Assembly: GCA_023445495.1 (NCBI GenBank)
Contig: JAEXLC010000135.1
Location: 1-38,041 of the forward strand
DNA length: 38,041 nucleotides
Origin: Pseudomonadota bacterium
GTDB lineage: Bacteria; Pseudomonadota; Alphaproteobacteria; Sphingomonadales; Sphingomonadaceae
Direction: 5' to 3'
The translations under genes and the position numbers were made by a program. Shown in pieces: positions 15,390 through 23,978 of the stretch. Numbering within the stretch: the first letter of the stretch is position 1; every line of letters begins with the position of its first letter. The notes below the pieces were generated by a model. That model had not been told where the DNA came from and searched no databases. It saw only the letters and a program-made list of their open reading frames with translations.

Positions 15390-16892
15390 GTGCAGACTGA
15401 GCAGCCGATCCGCATCGTGATCGCCGGTGGCGGCACCGCGGGCTGGATGGCCGCGGCCGCCTTCGCCCGGTTCCTCGACAAGCGTTTCCGCATCACCCTG
15501 GTCGAGTCCGAGGCGATCGGCACGGTCGGCGTGGGCGAGGCGACGATCCCCCAGATCCGGCTGTTCAACGCCAGCCTGGGGATCGACGAGAACCAGTTCA
15601 TCGCGGCCACCCAGGCCAGCTTCAAGCTCGCGATCGAGTTCGTCGGCTGGACGAAGGGCGGGCGCTACATGCACGCGTTCGGCGATGTCGGCCGCGAGAA
15701 TGGCCTGCTCGCCTTCCAGCACAGCTGGCTGCGCGGTTTGGCCGAAGGCGTCGCCAGGCCGCTGGCGCCTTATGCGCTCAACAATGCGGCGGCACTCGCC
15801 AACAAGTTCCAGCGCGGGCCGGCGCGGACGGCGAAGCTGCTGCCCGAAATGCCCTATGCCTTTCACTTCGACGCCGGCCTCTACGCGCGCTTCCTGCGTG
15901 GCCTGGCCGAGAGCGGCGGTGTCGAGCGAATCGAGGGCAGGATCTTTTCCGTCGAGCGCGACGGCGAGAGTGGGGACGTCACTGCCTTGAAGCTCGACGG
16001 CGAGCGCGAAATCTCCGGCGACCTGTTCCTCGACTGCACCGGCTTCCGCGCCCTGCTGCTCGGCGAGACGCTCGGCACCGGGTTAGAGGCGTGGAGCGAC
16101 CTGCTGCCCTGCGACCGTGCAATGGCGGTTCCGTCCGAGCGTGCGCGCGACTTCACGCCCTATACCCGCGCCACCGCGCACGGTGCCGGCTGGCAGTGGC
16201 GCATCCCGCTCCAGCATCGCACCGGCAACGGCATCGTCTATTCGAGCGCGCACCTCTCCGACGACGAGGCGGCGTCGCGGCTGCTCGCCGGGCTCGACGA
16301 GAAGCCGCTCGACGATCCCCGCCCGCTGCGCTTCACCGCCGGCAAGCGGACCAGCTTCTGGAAGCACAATGTCATCGCGCTCGGGCTCGCCAGCGGCTTC
16401 CTCGAGCCGCTCGAATCGACCAGCATCCACATGATCCAGTCGGCGATCGAGCGCGTGCTCAAGCTGTTGCCGGGCAAGCAGGTCGGCCAGGTCCAGCGCG
16501 ACGAATATGATCGCCAGACCCACCTGGAATATGACCGGATCCGCGACTTCCTGGTGCTGCACTATTGGGCGAACGACCGCGACGAGCCCTTCTGGATCGA
16601 GCGGCGGGAGACGGCGCTGCCCGACAGCCTGATGCACAAGATCGAGCTATGGCGCGCCGCGGGCCAGATCGTGCGCGGCGAGGCGGACCTGTTCAGCGAA
16701 GTCGCCTGGCTCCAGGTACTGGCGGGGCAGGGGATTGCTGCGACCGGATACCACCCGCTCGCCGATGCGCCCTCGCATGACGAGATCGCTGAATATCTCG
16801 AGCTGATCGAACTGCTGAACGCACGCGAAGTCGGCCAGATGCAGGACCACGCCGCCTTTATCGCCCAGCATTGCGCGGGAGTCGCGACATGA
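15390..16892 (+). CDS. Flavin-dependent halogenase (tryptophan halogenase family)
   Basis: This 500-aa cytoplasmic FADH2-dependent enzyme is PrnA-like. It has the dinucleotide motif GGGTAGWM (13-20), catalytic lysine K79 (FKLAIEF), the halogenase-specific W268-x-W270-x-I-P (GWQWRIP) and E342-S343 (LEPLESTSIHM). All key residues are present, so it should make hypohalous acid and a lysine haloamine. The start is GTG 15390 with GAGG 7 bases upstream. Its stop overlaps the amylase ATG (ATGA), tying it to the maltodextrin enzymes. No flavin reductase is in the window. The substrate is unknown; similar genes beside TonB receptors in Xanthomonas and Caulobacter have no settled role. Confidence 0.9.
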   Translation: MQTEQPIRIVIAGGGTAGWMAAAAFARFLDKRFRITLVESEAIGTVGVGEATIPQIRLFNASLGIDENQFIAATQASFKLAIEFVGWTKGGRYMHAFGDVGRENGLLAFQHSWLRGLAEGVARPLAPYALNNAAALANKFQRGPARTAKLLPEMPYAFHFDAGLYARFLRGLAESGGVERIEGRIFSVERDGESGDVTALKLDGEREISGDLFLDCTGFRALLLGETLGTGLEAWSDLLPCDRAMAVPSERARDFTPYTRATAHGAGWQWRIPLQHRTGNGIVYSSAHLSDDEAASRLLAGLDEKPLDDPRPLRFTAGKRTSFWKHNVIALGLASGFLEPLESTSIHMIQSAIERVLKLLPGKQVGQVQRDEYDRQTHLEYDRIRDFLVLHYWANDRDEPFWIERRETALPDSLMHKIELWRAAGQIVRGEADLFSEVAWLQVLAGQGIAATGYHPLADAPSHDEIAEYLELIELLNAREVGQMQDHAAFIAQHCAGVAT

Positions 16893-18679
16893 AGCTGGCG
16901 CTCGCACTCCTGGCCACGCTCGCTTCGCTCCCCGCCGCCGCCCAGGACTATCGCGCCCGGCTGCCCCAGGACGAAGTGATCTACTTCGTCCTCCCCGATC
17001 GCTTCGCCAATGGAGACCCGGCGAACGATCGCGGCGGCTTCACCGGCGATCGCACCACCACCGGCTTCGACCCCGCTGATGCCCGCTACTATCATGGCGG
17101 CGACCTCAAGGGGCTGGCGGGCAAGCTCCCCTATCTCCAGAAGCTCGGCATCACCGCGATCTGGGTCGCGCCGATCTTCGTCAACAAGCCCGTCCAGGGC
17201 GGTCCGGGCCAGCAGAGCGCCGGCTATCACGGCTACTGGATCACCGACTTCACCCATGTCGATCCGCATTTCGGCACCGATGCCGAGTTCAAGGTGCTGA
17301 TCGACGCCGCCCATGCGCGCGGCATGAAGGTCTATATGGACATCGTCGCCAATCACACGGCGGACGTGATCCAGTTTCGCGAGTGCGTCGGCGCCAGGGC
17401 CTGCCCCTATCGCGACAAGGCGGACTATCCCTACCAGCGCCGCGGCGGCGTGACCGGCGCCCCGATCAACCCGGGCTTCCAGGGCGACGCCGTGCAGACC
17501 GCCGGGAATTTCGCCAGGCTGACCGACCCGAGCTACGCCTACACGCCCTTCGTCCCCGAGGGCGAGAAGCACGCCAAGTTCCCCGCCTGGCTCAACGACC
17601 CGATCTACTACCACAATCGCGGCGACTCGACCTTCGCCGGCGAGAGCTCGACCATGGGCGATTTCGTCGGGCTCGATGACCTGATGACCGAGAACCCGCG
17701 CGTCGTCGCGGGGATGATCGACATCTATGGCAGCTGGATCGACCGGTTCGGCGTCGACGGCTTCCGCATCGACACCGCGCGCCATGTGAACCCGGAATTC
17801 TGGCAGGCCTTCGTCCCCGCCATGCTCGACCGCGCGCATGCCAAGGGCATCCCCAACTTCCACATCTTCGGCGAAGTGGCGGACCCCGCCGCCCAGGCCG
17901 CGCACACGATCACCGCGAAATTCCCCTCGGTGCTCGACTTTGCCTTCCGCCAGGCGCTGCTCGACAGCGTTGCCGGAACCAAGGGCACCGATGTGTTCGA
18001 AAAGCTGTTCGACGGTGATGTGCTTTACGCGCACGGCTTCGACACCGCGATCACCTTGCCGACCTTCAGTGGCAATCACGACAATGGCCGCTTCGCCTGG
18101 TTCGTCCGCAAGGCGTTCCCGCAGGCGAGCGAAGCGGAAGTGTTGCAGCGCGTGCTGCTCTCCAACGCCCTGCTGCTCACCCTGCGCGGCGTGCCGACCA
18201 TCTATGCCGGCGACGAGCAGGGCTTTGCCGGCGGATCGAACGATGTCGATGCGCGCGAGGACCAGTTCGGCAGCAAGGTCGCGCAGTACAACGCCCGCAA
18301 GCTGGTCGGCAGCGAAGGCACCACCGCCACCCCGCAATTCGGCGAGGCCAACCCGATCTTCCGCGAGATCGCCGGCCTTGCCCGGTTGCGCATCGCCAAT
18401 CCGGCGCTCACCCGCGGCCGCCAGCTGCTGCGCGCCCGCGAGGACAAGCCCGGCCTGCTCGCCTTTTCGCGCTTCGATCCCGTAAACGGCGCCGAAATAC
18501 TGCTCGCCTTCAACACCTCTACCGCGCCGATCGCCCGCCAGGTCGAGGTTGAGACCGGATCCCTTCGTTTCCATTCGCTCGCCGGAAACTGCGCCGCCAC
18601 GGCCAGTGCGCCCGGCTCCCTTTCGATCACCCTGCCGCCGCTTGGATATGCGGTGTGCGCGGCGGAGACCCCAAAGTGA
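16889..18679 (+). CDS. Periplasmic GH13 alpha-amylase
   Basis: This 596-aa exported enzyme cleaves alpha-1,4-glucans to maltooligosaccharides. It has a signal peptide (MKLALALLATLASLPAAAQ), the early motif VLPDRFANGDPAND, the GH13 conserved regions DIVANHT (151-157), nucleophile D295 (GFRIDTARH), acid/base E329 (HIFGEVAD) and D398 (SGNHDNGRF), and a C-terminal beta domain. The start is ATG 16889, with GGGAG 7 bases upstream, overlapping the halogenase stop by 4 bases; the longer frame adds residues before the signal peptide. Its stop overlaps the next gene (GTGA). Subfamily and exact product range are not determined. Confidence 0.93.
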   Translation: MKLALALLATLASLPAAAQDYRARLPQDEVIYFVLPDRFANGDPANDRGGFTGDRTTTGFDPADARYYHGGDLKGLAGKLPYLQKLGITAIWVAPIFVNKPVQGGPGQQSAGYHGYWITDFTHVDPHFGTDAEFKVLIDAAHARGMKVYMDIVANHTADVIQFRECVGARACPYRDKADYPYQRRGGVTGAPINPGFQGDAVQTAGNFARLTDPSYAYTPFVPEGEKHAKFPAWLNDPIYYHNRGDSTFAGESSTMGDFVGLDDLMTENPRVVAGMIDIYGSWIDRFGVDGFRIDTARHVNPEFWQAFVPAMLDRAHAKGIPNFHIFGEVADPAAQAAHTITAKFPSVLDFAFRQALLDSVAGTKGTDVFEKLFDGDVLYAHGFDTAITLPTFSGNHDNGRFAWFVRKAFPQASEAEVLQRVLLSNALLLTLRGVPTIYAGDEQGFAGGSNDVDAREDQFGSKVAQYNARKLVGSEGTTATPQFGEANPIFREIAGLARLRIANPALTRGRQLLRAREDKPGLLAFSRFDPVNGAEILLAFNTSTAPIARQVEVETGSLRFHSLAGNCAATASAPGSLSITLPPLGYAVCAAETPK

Positions 18680-20295
18680 CCCAGCTTGCCGCGAAAGCGG
18701 AACTTCAACACGCCCAGCCCTGGTGGAAGGGCGCCGTCATCTACCAGATCTATCCGCGCAGCTTCTTCGATTCGAACGGCGACGGCATCGGCGACCTGCC
18801 GGGCATCACCGCGCGGCTGGAGCATATCGCCAGCCTGGGCGTCGATGCGATCTGGCTTTCGCCCTTCTTCAAGTCGCCCATGGCCGATTTCGGCTATGAC
18901 GTGGCCGACTATCGCGACGTCGATCCGATCTTCGGCACGCTCGCCGATTTCGACGCGCTGATCGCCCGTGCCCATGCGCTCGGCCTGCGCGTGCTGATCG
19001 ACCAGGTCTGGGCGCACACTTCGGACGAGCATCCCTGGTTCGTCGAGAGCCGCGCCAGCCGCGACAACCCCAAGGCCAACTGGTACGTCTGGCACGACGC
19101 GAAGCCGGAAGGTTCGCCGCCGACCAACTGGCAGTCCGTCTTCGGCGGCCCGGCCTGGACCTGGGACGCGCGGCGCGGCCAGTACTACATGCACAATTTC
19201 CTGAAGGAGCAGCCCCAGCTCAACTGCCACCTGCCCGAAGTACAGGAGGAGCTGCTGGCGATCACCCGCTTCTGGCTGGATCGCGGCGTCGACGGCTTCC
19301 GCATCGATGCGATCAACTTCTCGATGCACGACCTGGAATTCCGCGACAATCCGCCGGCCCCGGATTCGAACACGCCGCGCACCCGCCCGTTCGACTTCCA
19401 GCTCCACATCTACAACCAGAGCCACGCCGACATCCCGCCGTTCCTCGAGCGGCTGCGCGGGGTGTTCGACGAATATCCCGATCGCTTCACCGTCGCCGAA
19501 GTCGGCGGTGCGGATGCGGACCGCGAGATGAAGCTGTTCACCGCCGGCAACAACCGGCTGAACACCGCCTATGGCTTCGACTTCCTCTACGCCTCGCAGC
19601 TGACCGCATCGGCGGTACGCGAGGCGCTGGAGAACTGGCCGGCGGATAGCAGCTGGCCAAGCTGGGCGTTCGAGAACCACGACGCCCCGCGCGCCGTATC
19701 GCGCTGGGCCGCGCCCGAGCATGCCGATGCGTTCGCGCGGATGAAGATGCTGCTGCTCGCGGCGCTGCGCGGCAATATCTTCCTGTACTATGGCGAGGAG
19801 CTGGGGCTCGATCAGGTCGAGATCCCGTTCGAGGACCTGCAGGATCCCGAGGCGATCGCCAACTGGCCGCGCACGCTCTCGCGCGATGGCGCCCGTACGC
19901 CGATGCCGTGGGAGGCCGGTGCGCCGCAGCTCGGCTTCACCAGCGGCGAGCCGTGGCTGCCCGTCGGCCCCAATCATGCGAAGCTCGCGATCGACGTGCA
20001 GAACGCCGATAGCGGCTCGCTGCTCGCCTGGACCCGTGAGGTATTGGCGCTCCGCAACGGCTCGCCCGCGCTGCGGACCGGCGGAATCGCTTTCCTCGAT
20101 GCGCCCAGCGAACTGCTCGCCTTTGAGCGGGAAGGCGAGGGCGAGCGCTTGCTCTGCATCTTCAACCTGGGCGATGCTGCGCAGCAATTCGTCCCCGGCG
20201 ATGCGTCGCGCTGGCGCCCGCTGCTTTCGACCGGCAGCATCGCCGACTGGACCTTTGCCCCTTATTCCGGGTTGATCGCCCGCATCGAAGCCTGA
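18676..20295 (+). CDS. Cytoplasmic GH13 alpha-glucosidase (GH13_23-like)
   Basis: This 539-aa enzyme releases glucose from maltose and short maltooligosaccharides. It lacks a signal peptide. GH13 regions: YQIYPRSFFDSNGDGIGDL (23-41), DQVWAHTSDEHPWF (109-122, as in the Halomonas HaG-type group where the usual Asn before His-Thr is replaced), nucleophile D211 (GFRIDAINF), E275 (VAEVGG) and D336 (FENHDAPR). GTG 18676 overlaps the amylase stop (GTGA), with GGAG 8 bases upstream. Within the locus it handles sugar delivered by the MFS permease. Some members of this group also transglycosylate. Confidence 0.94.
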   Translation: MTQLAAKAELQHAQPWWKGAVIYQIYPRSFFDSNGDGIGDLPGITARLEHIASLGVDAIWLSPFFKSPMADFGYDVADYRDVDPIFGTLADFDALIARAHALGLRVLIDQVWAHTSDEHPWFVESRASRDNPKANWYVWHDAKPEGSPPTNWQSVFGGPAWTWDARRGQYYMHNFLKEQPQLNCHLPEVQEELLAITRFWLDRGVDGFRIDAINFSMHDLEFRDNPPAPDSNTPRTRPFDFQLHIYNQSHADIPPFLERLRGVFDEYPDRFTVAEVGGADADREMKLFTAGNNRLNTAYGFDFLYASQLTASAVREALENWPADSSWPSWAFENHDAPRAVSRWAAPEHADAFARMKMLLLAALRGNIFLYYGEELGLDQVEIPFEDLQDPEAIANWPRTLSRDGARTPMPWEAGAPQLGFTSGEPWLPVGPNHAKLAIDVQNADSGSLLAWTREVLALRNGSPALRTGGIAFLDAPSELLAFEREGEGERLLCIFNLGDAAQQFVPGDASRWRPLLSTGSIADWTFAPYSGLIARIEA

Positions 20296-20304
20296 GGAGT
20301 ATCC

Positions 20305-22389
20305 ATGAAGTTCGCCCCCCTCGCGCTGGCATTCGCCGCCTTTTCCTTCTCCGCCCCGGCGCTGGCGCAGGACGACCTGTCGCAGAAGACCGACGGCAAT
20401 GTCGTCGCCCGCGCCGCCTCGCCCGATGGCAAGCTCACCGTGACGATCAGCCTCGATAATGAAGGCCGCGCCAGCTACGCCGTGCAGCGCGCCGGCAAGC
20501 CGCTGCTCACCGACAGCCGGCTCGGCTTCCTGTTCACCGACGCGCCCAAGCTCGACCGCAACATGAGCGTGATCGAGGTGAAGCGCGACAAGTCGGACAC
20601 GAGCTGGAACCAGCCCTTCGGCGAATGGTCGAACATCCGCGACAACCATACCGAGATGACGGTGCGTCTCCGGGAAAAGGCCGATCTCAAGCGCGAGATG
20701 GACGTCACTTTCCGGATCTTCGATGACGGCGTCGGCTTCCGCTACACTTTGCCCACGCAGGCCAATCTCAAGCACGCCAATATCGCCGACGAGCTGACCG
20801 AGTTCGCCTTTGCCGGGCCTGGCACCGCCTGGTGGAAGCCGGCGTACCTCTGGAACCGCGAGGAGTACCTCTACAACAAGACCCCGCTCGATGCCGTCGG
20901 CACCGCGCAGACGGTGATGACGGTCAAGCTCGCCGACGGCACCCATGTCGCGCTGCACGAGGCGGCGCTGGTCGATTATGCCGCGATGAACCTGCAGCGC
21001 GCCGAGGGGACCACTTTCAAGGCCTCGCTCACCCCCGGTGCCGGCGCGCCCAAGGTGTCGCGCGACGCCGGCTTCTCGACGCCTTGGCGCACCATCGCCG
21101 TCGCCGATGACGCGGCCGGCCTCTATGCCGCCAGCCGCATGACGCTCAACCTCAACGAGCCGAACAAGCTCGGCGACGTCTCCTGGATCAAGCCGGGCAA
21201 GTTCGTCGGCGTGTGGTGGAACATGATCAAGGGCGAGTGGACCTGGTCGCGTGGGCCCAAGCACGGCGCCACCACCGCGCATGTGAAGCAGTATATCGAC
21301 TTCGCCGCCGCCAATCACATCCCCGGCGTGCTAGTCGAGGGCTGGAATGTCGGTTGGGACGGCAACTGGTTCGGCAACGGCAAGGACATGAACTTCGACC
21401 AGCCGACCGAGGATTTCGATGCTGCCGAGCTGGCGCGCTACGCCAAGGCCAAGGGCGTCTACCTGATCGGCCATAACGAGACCGGCGGCTCGGCCAGCCA
21501 TTACGACAGCCAGCTCGATCGCGCGTTCAAATATGCGCAGGATCACGGCATCCCGGTGGTGAAGACCGGCTATGTCACCGATGCCGGCCAGATCGAGCGC
21601 GCCGATCCGGACGGCTCGCAGCACCGCGAATGGCATGAGGGCCAGTGGATGGTGAACCACCATCTCCGCGTCGTGGAGACCGCCGCTAAGTACCACGTCT
21701 CGATCGACAGTCATGAGCCGGTCAAGGACACCGGCCTGCGCCGCACCTACCCGAACTGGGTGGCGCGCGAGGGTGGTCGCGGCATGGAGTACAACGCCTG
21801 GGAAGGCGGCAAGAACCCGCCCGAGCATGAGGCCAACATGGTCTTCACCCAGCTGCTCGGCGGGCCGATGGACTTCACCCCGGGCGTGCTTAGCCTGAGC
21901 GGCTCGAACGGTTCGGCGATCAAGTCGACCATCGCCAAGCAATTGGCCCTGTACGTCGTGCTCTATTCGCCGGTGGTGATGGCGGCGGACACGCCCGAGA
22001 ACTATGCGAAGTACCCGCGCGAGATGAAGTTCATCCGCGACGTGCCGACCGACTGGAGCGACACGCGCGTGCTGAATGGCGAAGTCGGCGACTATGCCAC
22101 GATCGTCCGCAAGGCGAAGGGCAGCGACGACTGGTATCTCGGCGCCGTGGGTGATGAGGAAGCGCGCAGCTCGACCGTGACGCTCGATTTCCTCGATGCC
22201 GGCAAGAGCTACACCGCCGAGATCTATCGCGACGGCCCGGGCGCCGATTACCGCACCGATGCCCGCCACTCGATCACGATCGAGACTCGGCAGGTGAAGA
22301 AGGGCGACACGCTGACCATCGCGCTCGCGCCGGGCGGCGGCGAGGCGATCCGCTTCGTCGCGCCGGCCAAGAAGGCCCGCCGCCGGTGA
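20305..22389 (+). CDS. GH97 alpha-glucosidase (SusB-like, inverting type)
   Basis: This 694-aa periplasmic enzyme is like SusB of the Bacteroides starch system. It has a signal peptide (MKFAPLALAF to PALAQ), an N-terminal beta-sandwich, a central barrel and a C-terminal beta domain. The Glu residues characteristic of inverting GH97 are visible: GHNETGG (E392), DSHEPVKDTG (E471) and RGMEYNAW (E495), so inversion is predicted rather than the retaining mechanism that uses an Asp nucleophile. AGGAG precedes ATG 20305. It follows the glucosidase by 9 bases, and its stop overlaps the permease start (GTGA). The very basic C-terminus (KKARRR) is unusual for a secreted protein. Confidence 0.94.
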   Translation: MKFAPLALAFAAFSFSAPALAQDDLSQKTDGNVVARAASPDGKLTVTISLDNEGRASYAVQRAGKPLLTDSRLGFLFTDAPKLDRNMSVIEVKRDKSDTSWNQPFGEWSNIRDNHTEMTVRLREKADLKREMDVTFRIFDDGVGFRYTLPTQANLKHANIADELTEFAFAGPGTAWWKPAYLWNREEYLYNKTPLDAVGTAQTVMTVKLADGTHVALHEAALVDYAAMNLQRAEGTTFKASLTPGAGAPKVSRDAGFSTPWRTIAVADDAAGLYAASRMTLNLNEPNKLGDVSWIKPGKFVGVWWNMIKGEWTWSRGPKHGATTAHVKQYIDFAAANHIPGVLVEGWNVGWDGNWFGNGKDMNFDQPTEDFDAAELARYAKAKGVYLIGHNETGGSASHYDSQLDRAFKYAQDHGIPVVKTGYVTDAGQIERADPDGSQHREWHEGQWMVNHHLRVVETAAKYHVSIDSHEPVKDTGLRRTYPNWVAREGGRGMEYNAWEGGKNPPEHEANMVFTQLLGGPMDFTPGVLSLSGSNGSAIKSTIAKQLALYVVLYSPVVMAADTPENYAKYPREMKFIRDVPTDWSDTRVLNGEVGDYATIVRKAKGSDDWYLGAVGDEEARSSTVTLDFLDAGKSYTAEIYRDGPGADYRTDARHSITIETRQVKKGDTLTIALAPGGGEAIRFVAPAKKARRR

Positions 22390-23852
22390 GCGGTCCAGGG
22401 GGGCGGCCGCGCCAGGGATTTGCCGGGCTGTGGAATATCAGCTTCGGTTTCCTCGGTATCCAGATCGGCTTCGCGTTGCAGAATGCGAACATGAGCCGGG
22501 TTTTCCAGTCGCTGGGCGAGAGTATCGACAATCTCCCGCTGCTGTGGATCGCCGCTCCCCTGACCGGCCTGCTCGTCCAGCCGGTGATCGGTCACTATTC
22601 GGACCGGACCTGGGGCCGGTTCGGCCGCCGTCGTCCCTATTTCCTGGCGGGCGCGGTGCTGGCGACGCTGGCGCTGTTCGGCATGCCCAATGCCCCGGTG
22701 CTGCTCGTCGCGGCATTGCTGCTCTGGGTGCTCGACGCTTCGCTCAACGTCTCGATGGAGCCATTCCGCGCGTTCGTCGGCGATATGCTCGACAAGGAGC
22801 AGCACACCGCCGGCTATGCGATCCAGACCGCGTTCATCGGCGCGGGTGCGGTGATCGGATCGGCGACGCCGTTCCTGCTCGACCATCTCGGCGTGTCGAA
22901 CGTCGCGGCGAATGGCGGCCTGCCCGATACGGTGCGCTGGAGCTTCTATCTCGGCGGCGCGGCGCTGTTGCTCGCAGTACTGTGGACGGTGTTCACCACC
23001 CGCGAATATTCGCCCGAGGAGATCGCGGCGTTCGATGGTCCGGCACCGGAGCCACTGGCGCCTCCACCCGCTTCCGCCGGGGCAGGCGTGCCCTGGCTCG
23101 CCGCCGGTGCGGCGCTCGGTGTTGCGGTTTTCGCGCTCGAGTTGGAGAAGGAACTCTACCTCCTCGCCGGCCTGCTCGCGGCCTATGGCGCGGCGCGGGT
23201 CGTCACCGCCGTGACCAGGGGCGGCGGGCTGCTCGGCGACCTGATGGCCGATTTCTCGGGCATGCCGCCGGTGATGAAACGGCTGGCCGTGGTTCAGTTC
23301 TTCAGCTGGTCCGCGCTGTTCATCATGTGGATCTACACCACGCCGGTGGTGGCACAGTATGTCTTCCTCGCCCCCGATCCGGCGAGCGAAGGCTATAACG
23401 ATGCGGGCAACTGGGTCGGCATCCTGTTCGCCGCCTATAACGCCGTCGCCACGCTAGCCGCGTTGTTCCTCCTGCGTCCGCTCGCCCGCCGCTTCGGCAA
23501 GACGCGCACCCATGCGATCGCGCTCACGCTAGGCGCGCTCGGCTATGCCAGCTTCCTGCTGATCCGCGATGCCAATGCGCTGCTGCTCGCCGAGATCGGC
23601 ATCGGCATCGCCTGGGCCTCGATCCTGGCGATGCCTTATGCGATCCTCGCCTCGTCGCTGCCCCAGGCCAAGCTCGGCGTCTATATGGGCCTGTTCAACG
23701 TCTTCATCGTCATCCCCCAGCTGCTGGTGGCGACGGTGATCGGCACGGTGATGCGCCACCTGTTCCCCGGCCAGCCGATCTGGACGATGGCGATCGCGGC
23801 GGTAGTGATGGCAATAGCCGCGCTGGCGACACTGCGGGTGCGGGAGGTCTGA
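22386..23852 (+). CDS. MFS/GPH-type maltose (oligosaccharide) permease
   Basis: This 488-aa inner-membrane permease has about 12 helices. The N-terminal motif SDRTWGRFGRRRPYF (72-86) and the first-helix region FLGIQIGFALQNANMSRVFQ match the SLC45-like sugar permeases that include Caulobacter MalY. The GTG start at 22386 overlaps the GH97 stop (GTGA), with AAGAAGG 10 bases upstream. It would move maltose or glucose released in the periplasm across the inner membrane with protons. It is the last gene of the locus; a palindromic element follows 7 bases later. The specific sugar is inferred from neighbours. Confidence 0.92.
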   Translation: MSGPGGRPRQGFAGLWNISFGFLGIQIGFALQNANMSRVFQSLGESIDNLPLLWIAAPLTGLLVQPVIGHYSDRTWGRFGRRRPYFLAGAVLATLALFGMPNAPVLLVAALLLWVLDASLNVSMEPFRAFVGDMLDKEQHTAGYAIQTAFIGAGAVIGSATPFLLDHLGVSNVAANGGLPDTVRWSFYLGGAALLLAVLWTVFTTREYSPEEIAAFDGPAPEPLAPPPASAGAGVPWLAAGAALGVAVFALELEKELYLLAGLLAAYGAARVVTAVTRGGGLLGDLMADFSGMPPVMKRLAVVQFFSWSALFIMWIYTTPVVAQYVFLAPDPASEGYNDAGNWVGILFAAYNAVATLAALFLLRPLARRFGKTRTHAIALTLGALGYASFLLIRDANALLLAEIGIGIAWASILAMPYAILASSLPQAKLGVYMGLFNVFIVIPQLLVATVIGTVMRHLFPGQPIWTMAIAAVVMAIAALATLRVREV

Positions 23853-23858
23853 CCTACT

Positions 23859-23975
23859 CCCTCTCCCCTTTGGGGAGAGGGCCGGGGAGAGGGGCTGTGT
23901 GTCTTGATCCGAGAGCGGCAGGCACGAGGCGAGCGTACTGCCCCTCTCCCAACCCTCTCCCCGATGGGGAGAGGG
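23859..23975. repeat. Nested palindromic intergenic element (about 117 bp)
   Basis: The outer arms 23859-23895 and 23940-23975 are inverted copies, each beginning with its own hairpin (CCCTCTCCCC and GGGGAGAGGG) and extended by GGGAGAGGGGC. The architecture is that of the 11131-11270 element, but the sequence differs. It fills the junction of two convergent transporter genes and probably ends both transcripts. No transposase is associated. Confidence 0.8.
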
Positions 23976-23978
23976 CTT

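Noticed and set aside
12348..15866. 1172-codon open frame on the minus strand, antisense to the TonB receptor
   Set aside because: It is a frame shadow caused by the strong third-position GC of the receptor gene. It lacks any domain or ribosome site, and its composition (runs of Arg, Val, Asp, Gly) is typical of antisense frames.
18202..21318. 1038-codon open frame on the minus strand over the glucosidase and GH97 genes
   Set aside because: It lies antisense to genes with intact catalytic motifs and shows no recognisable protein features.
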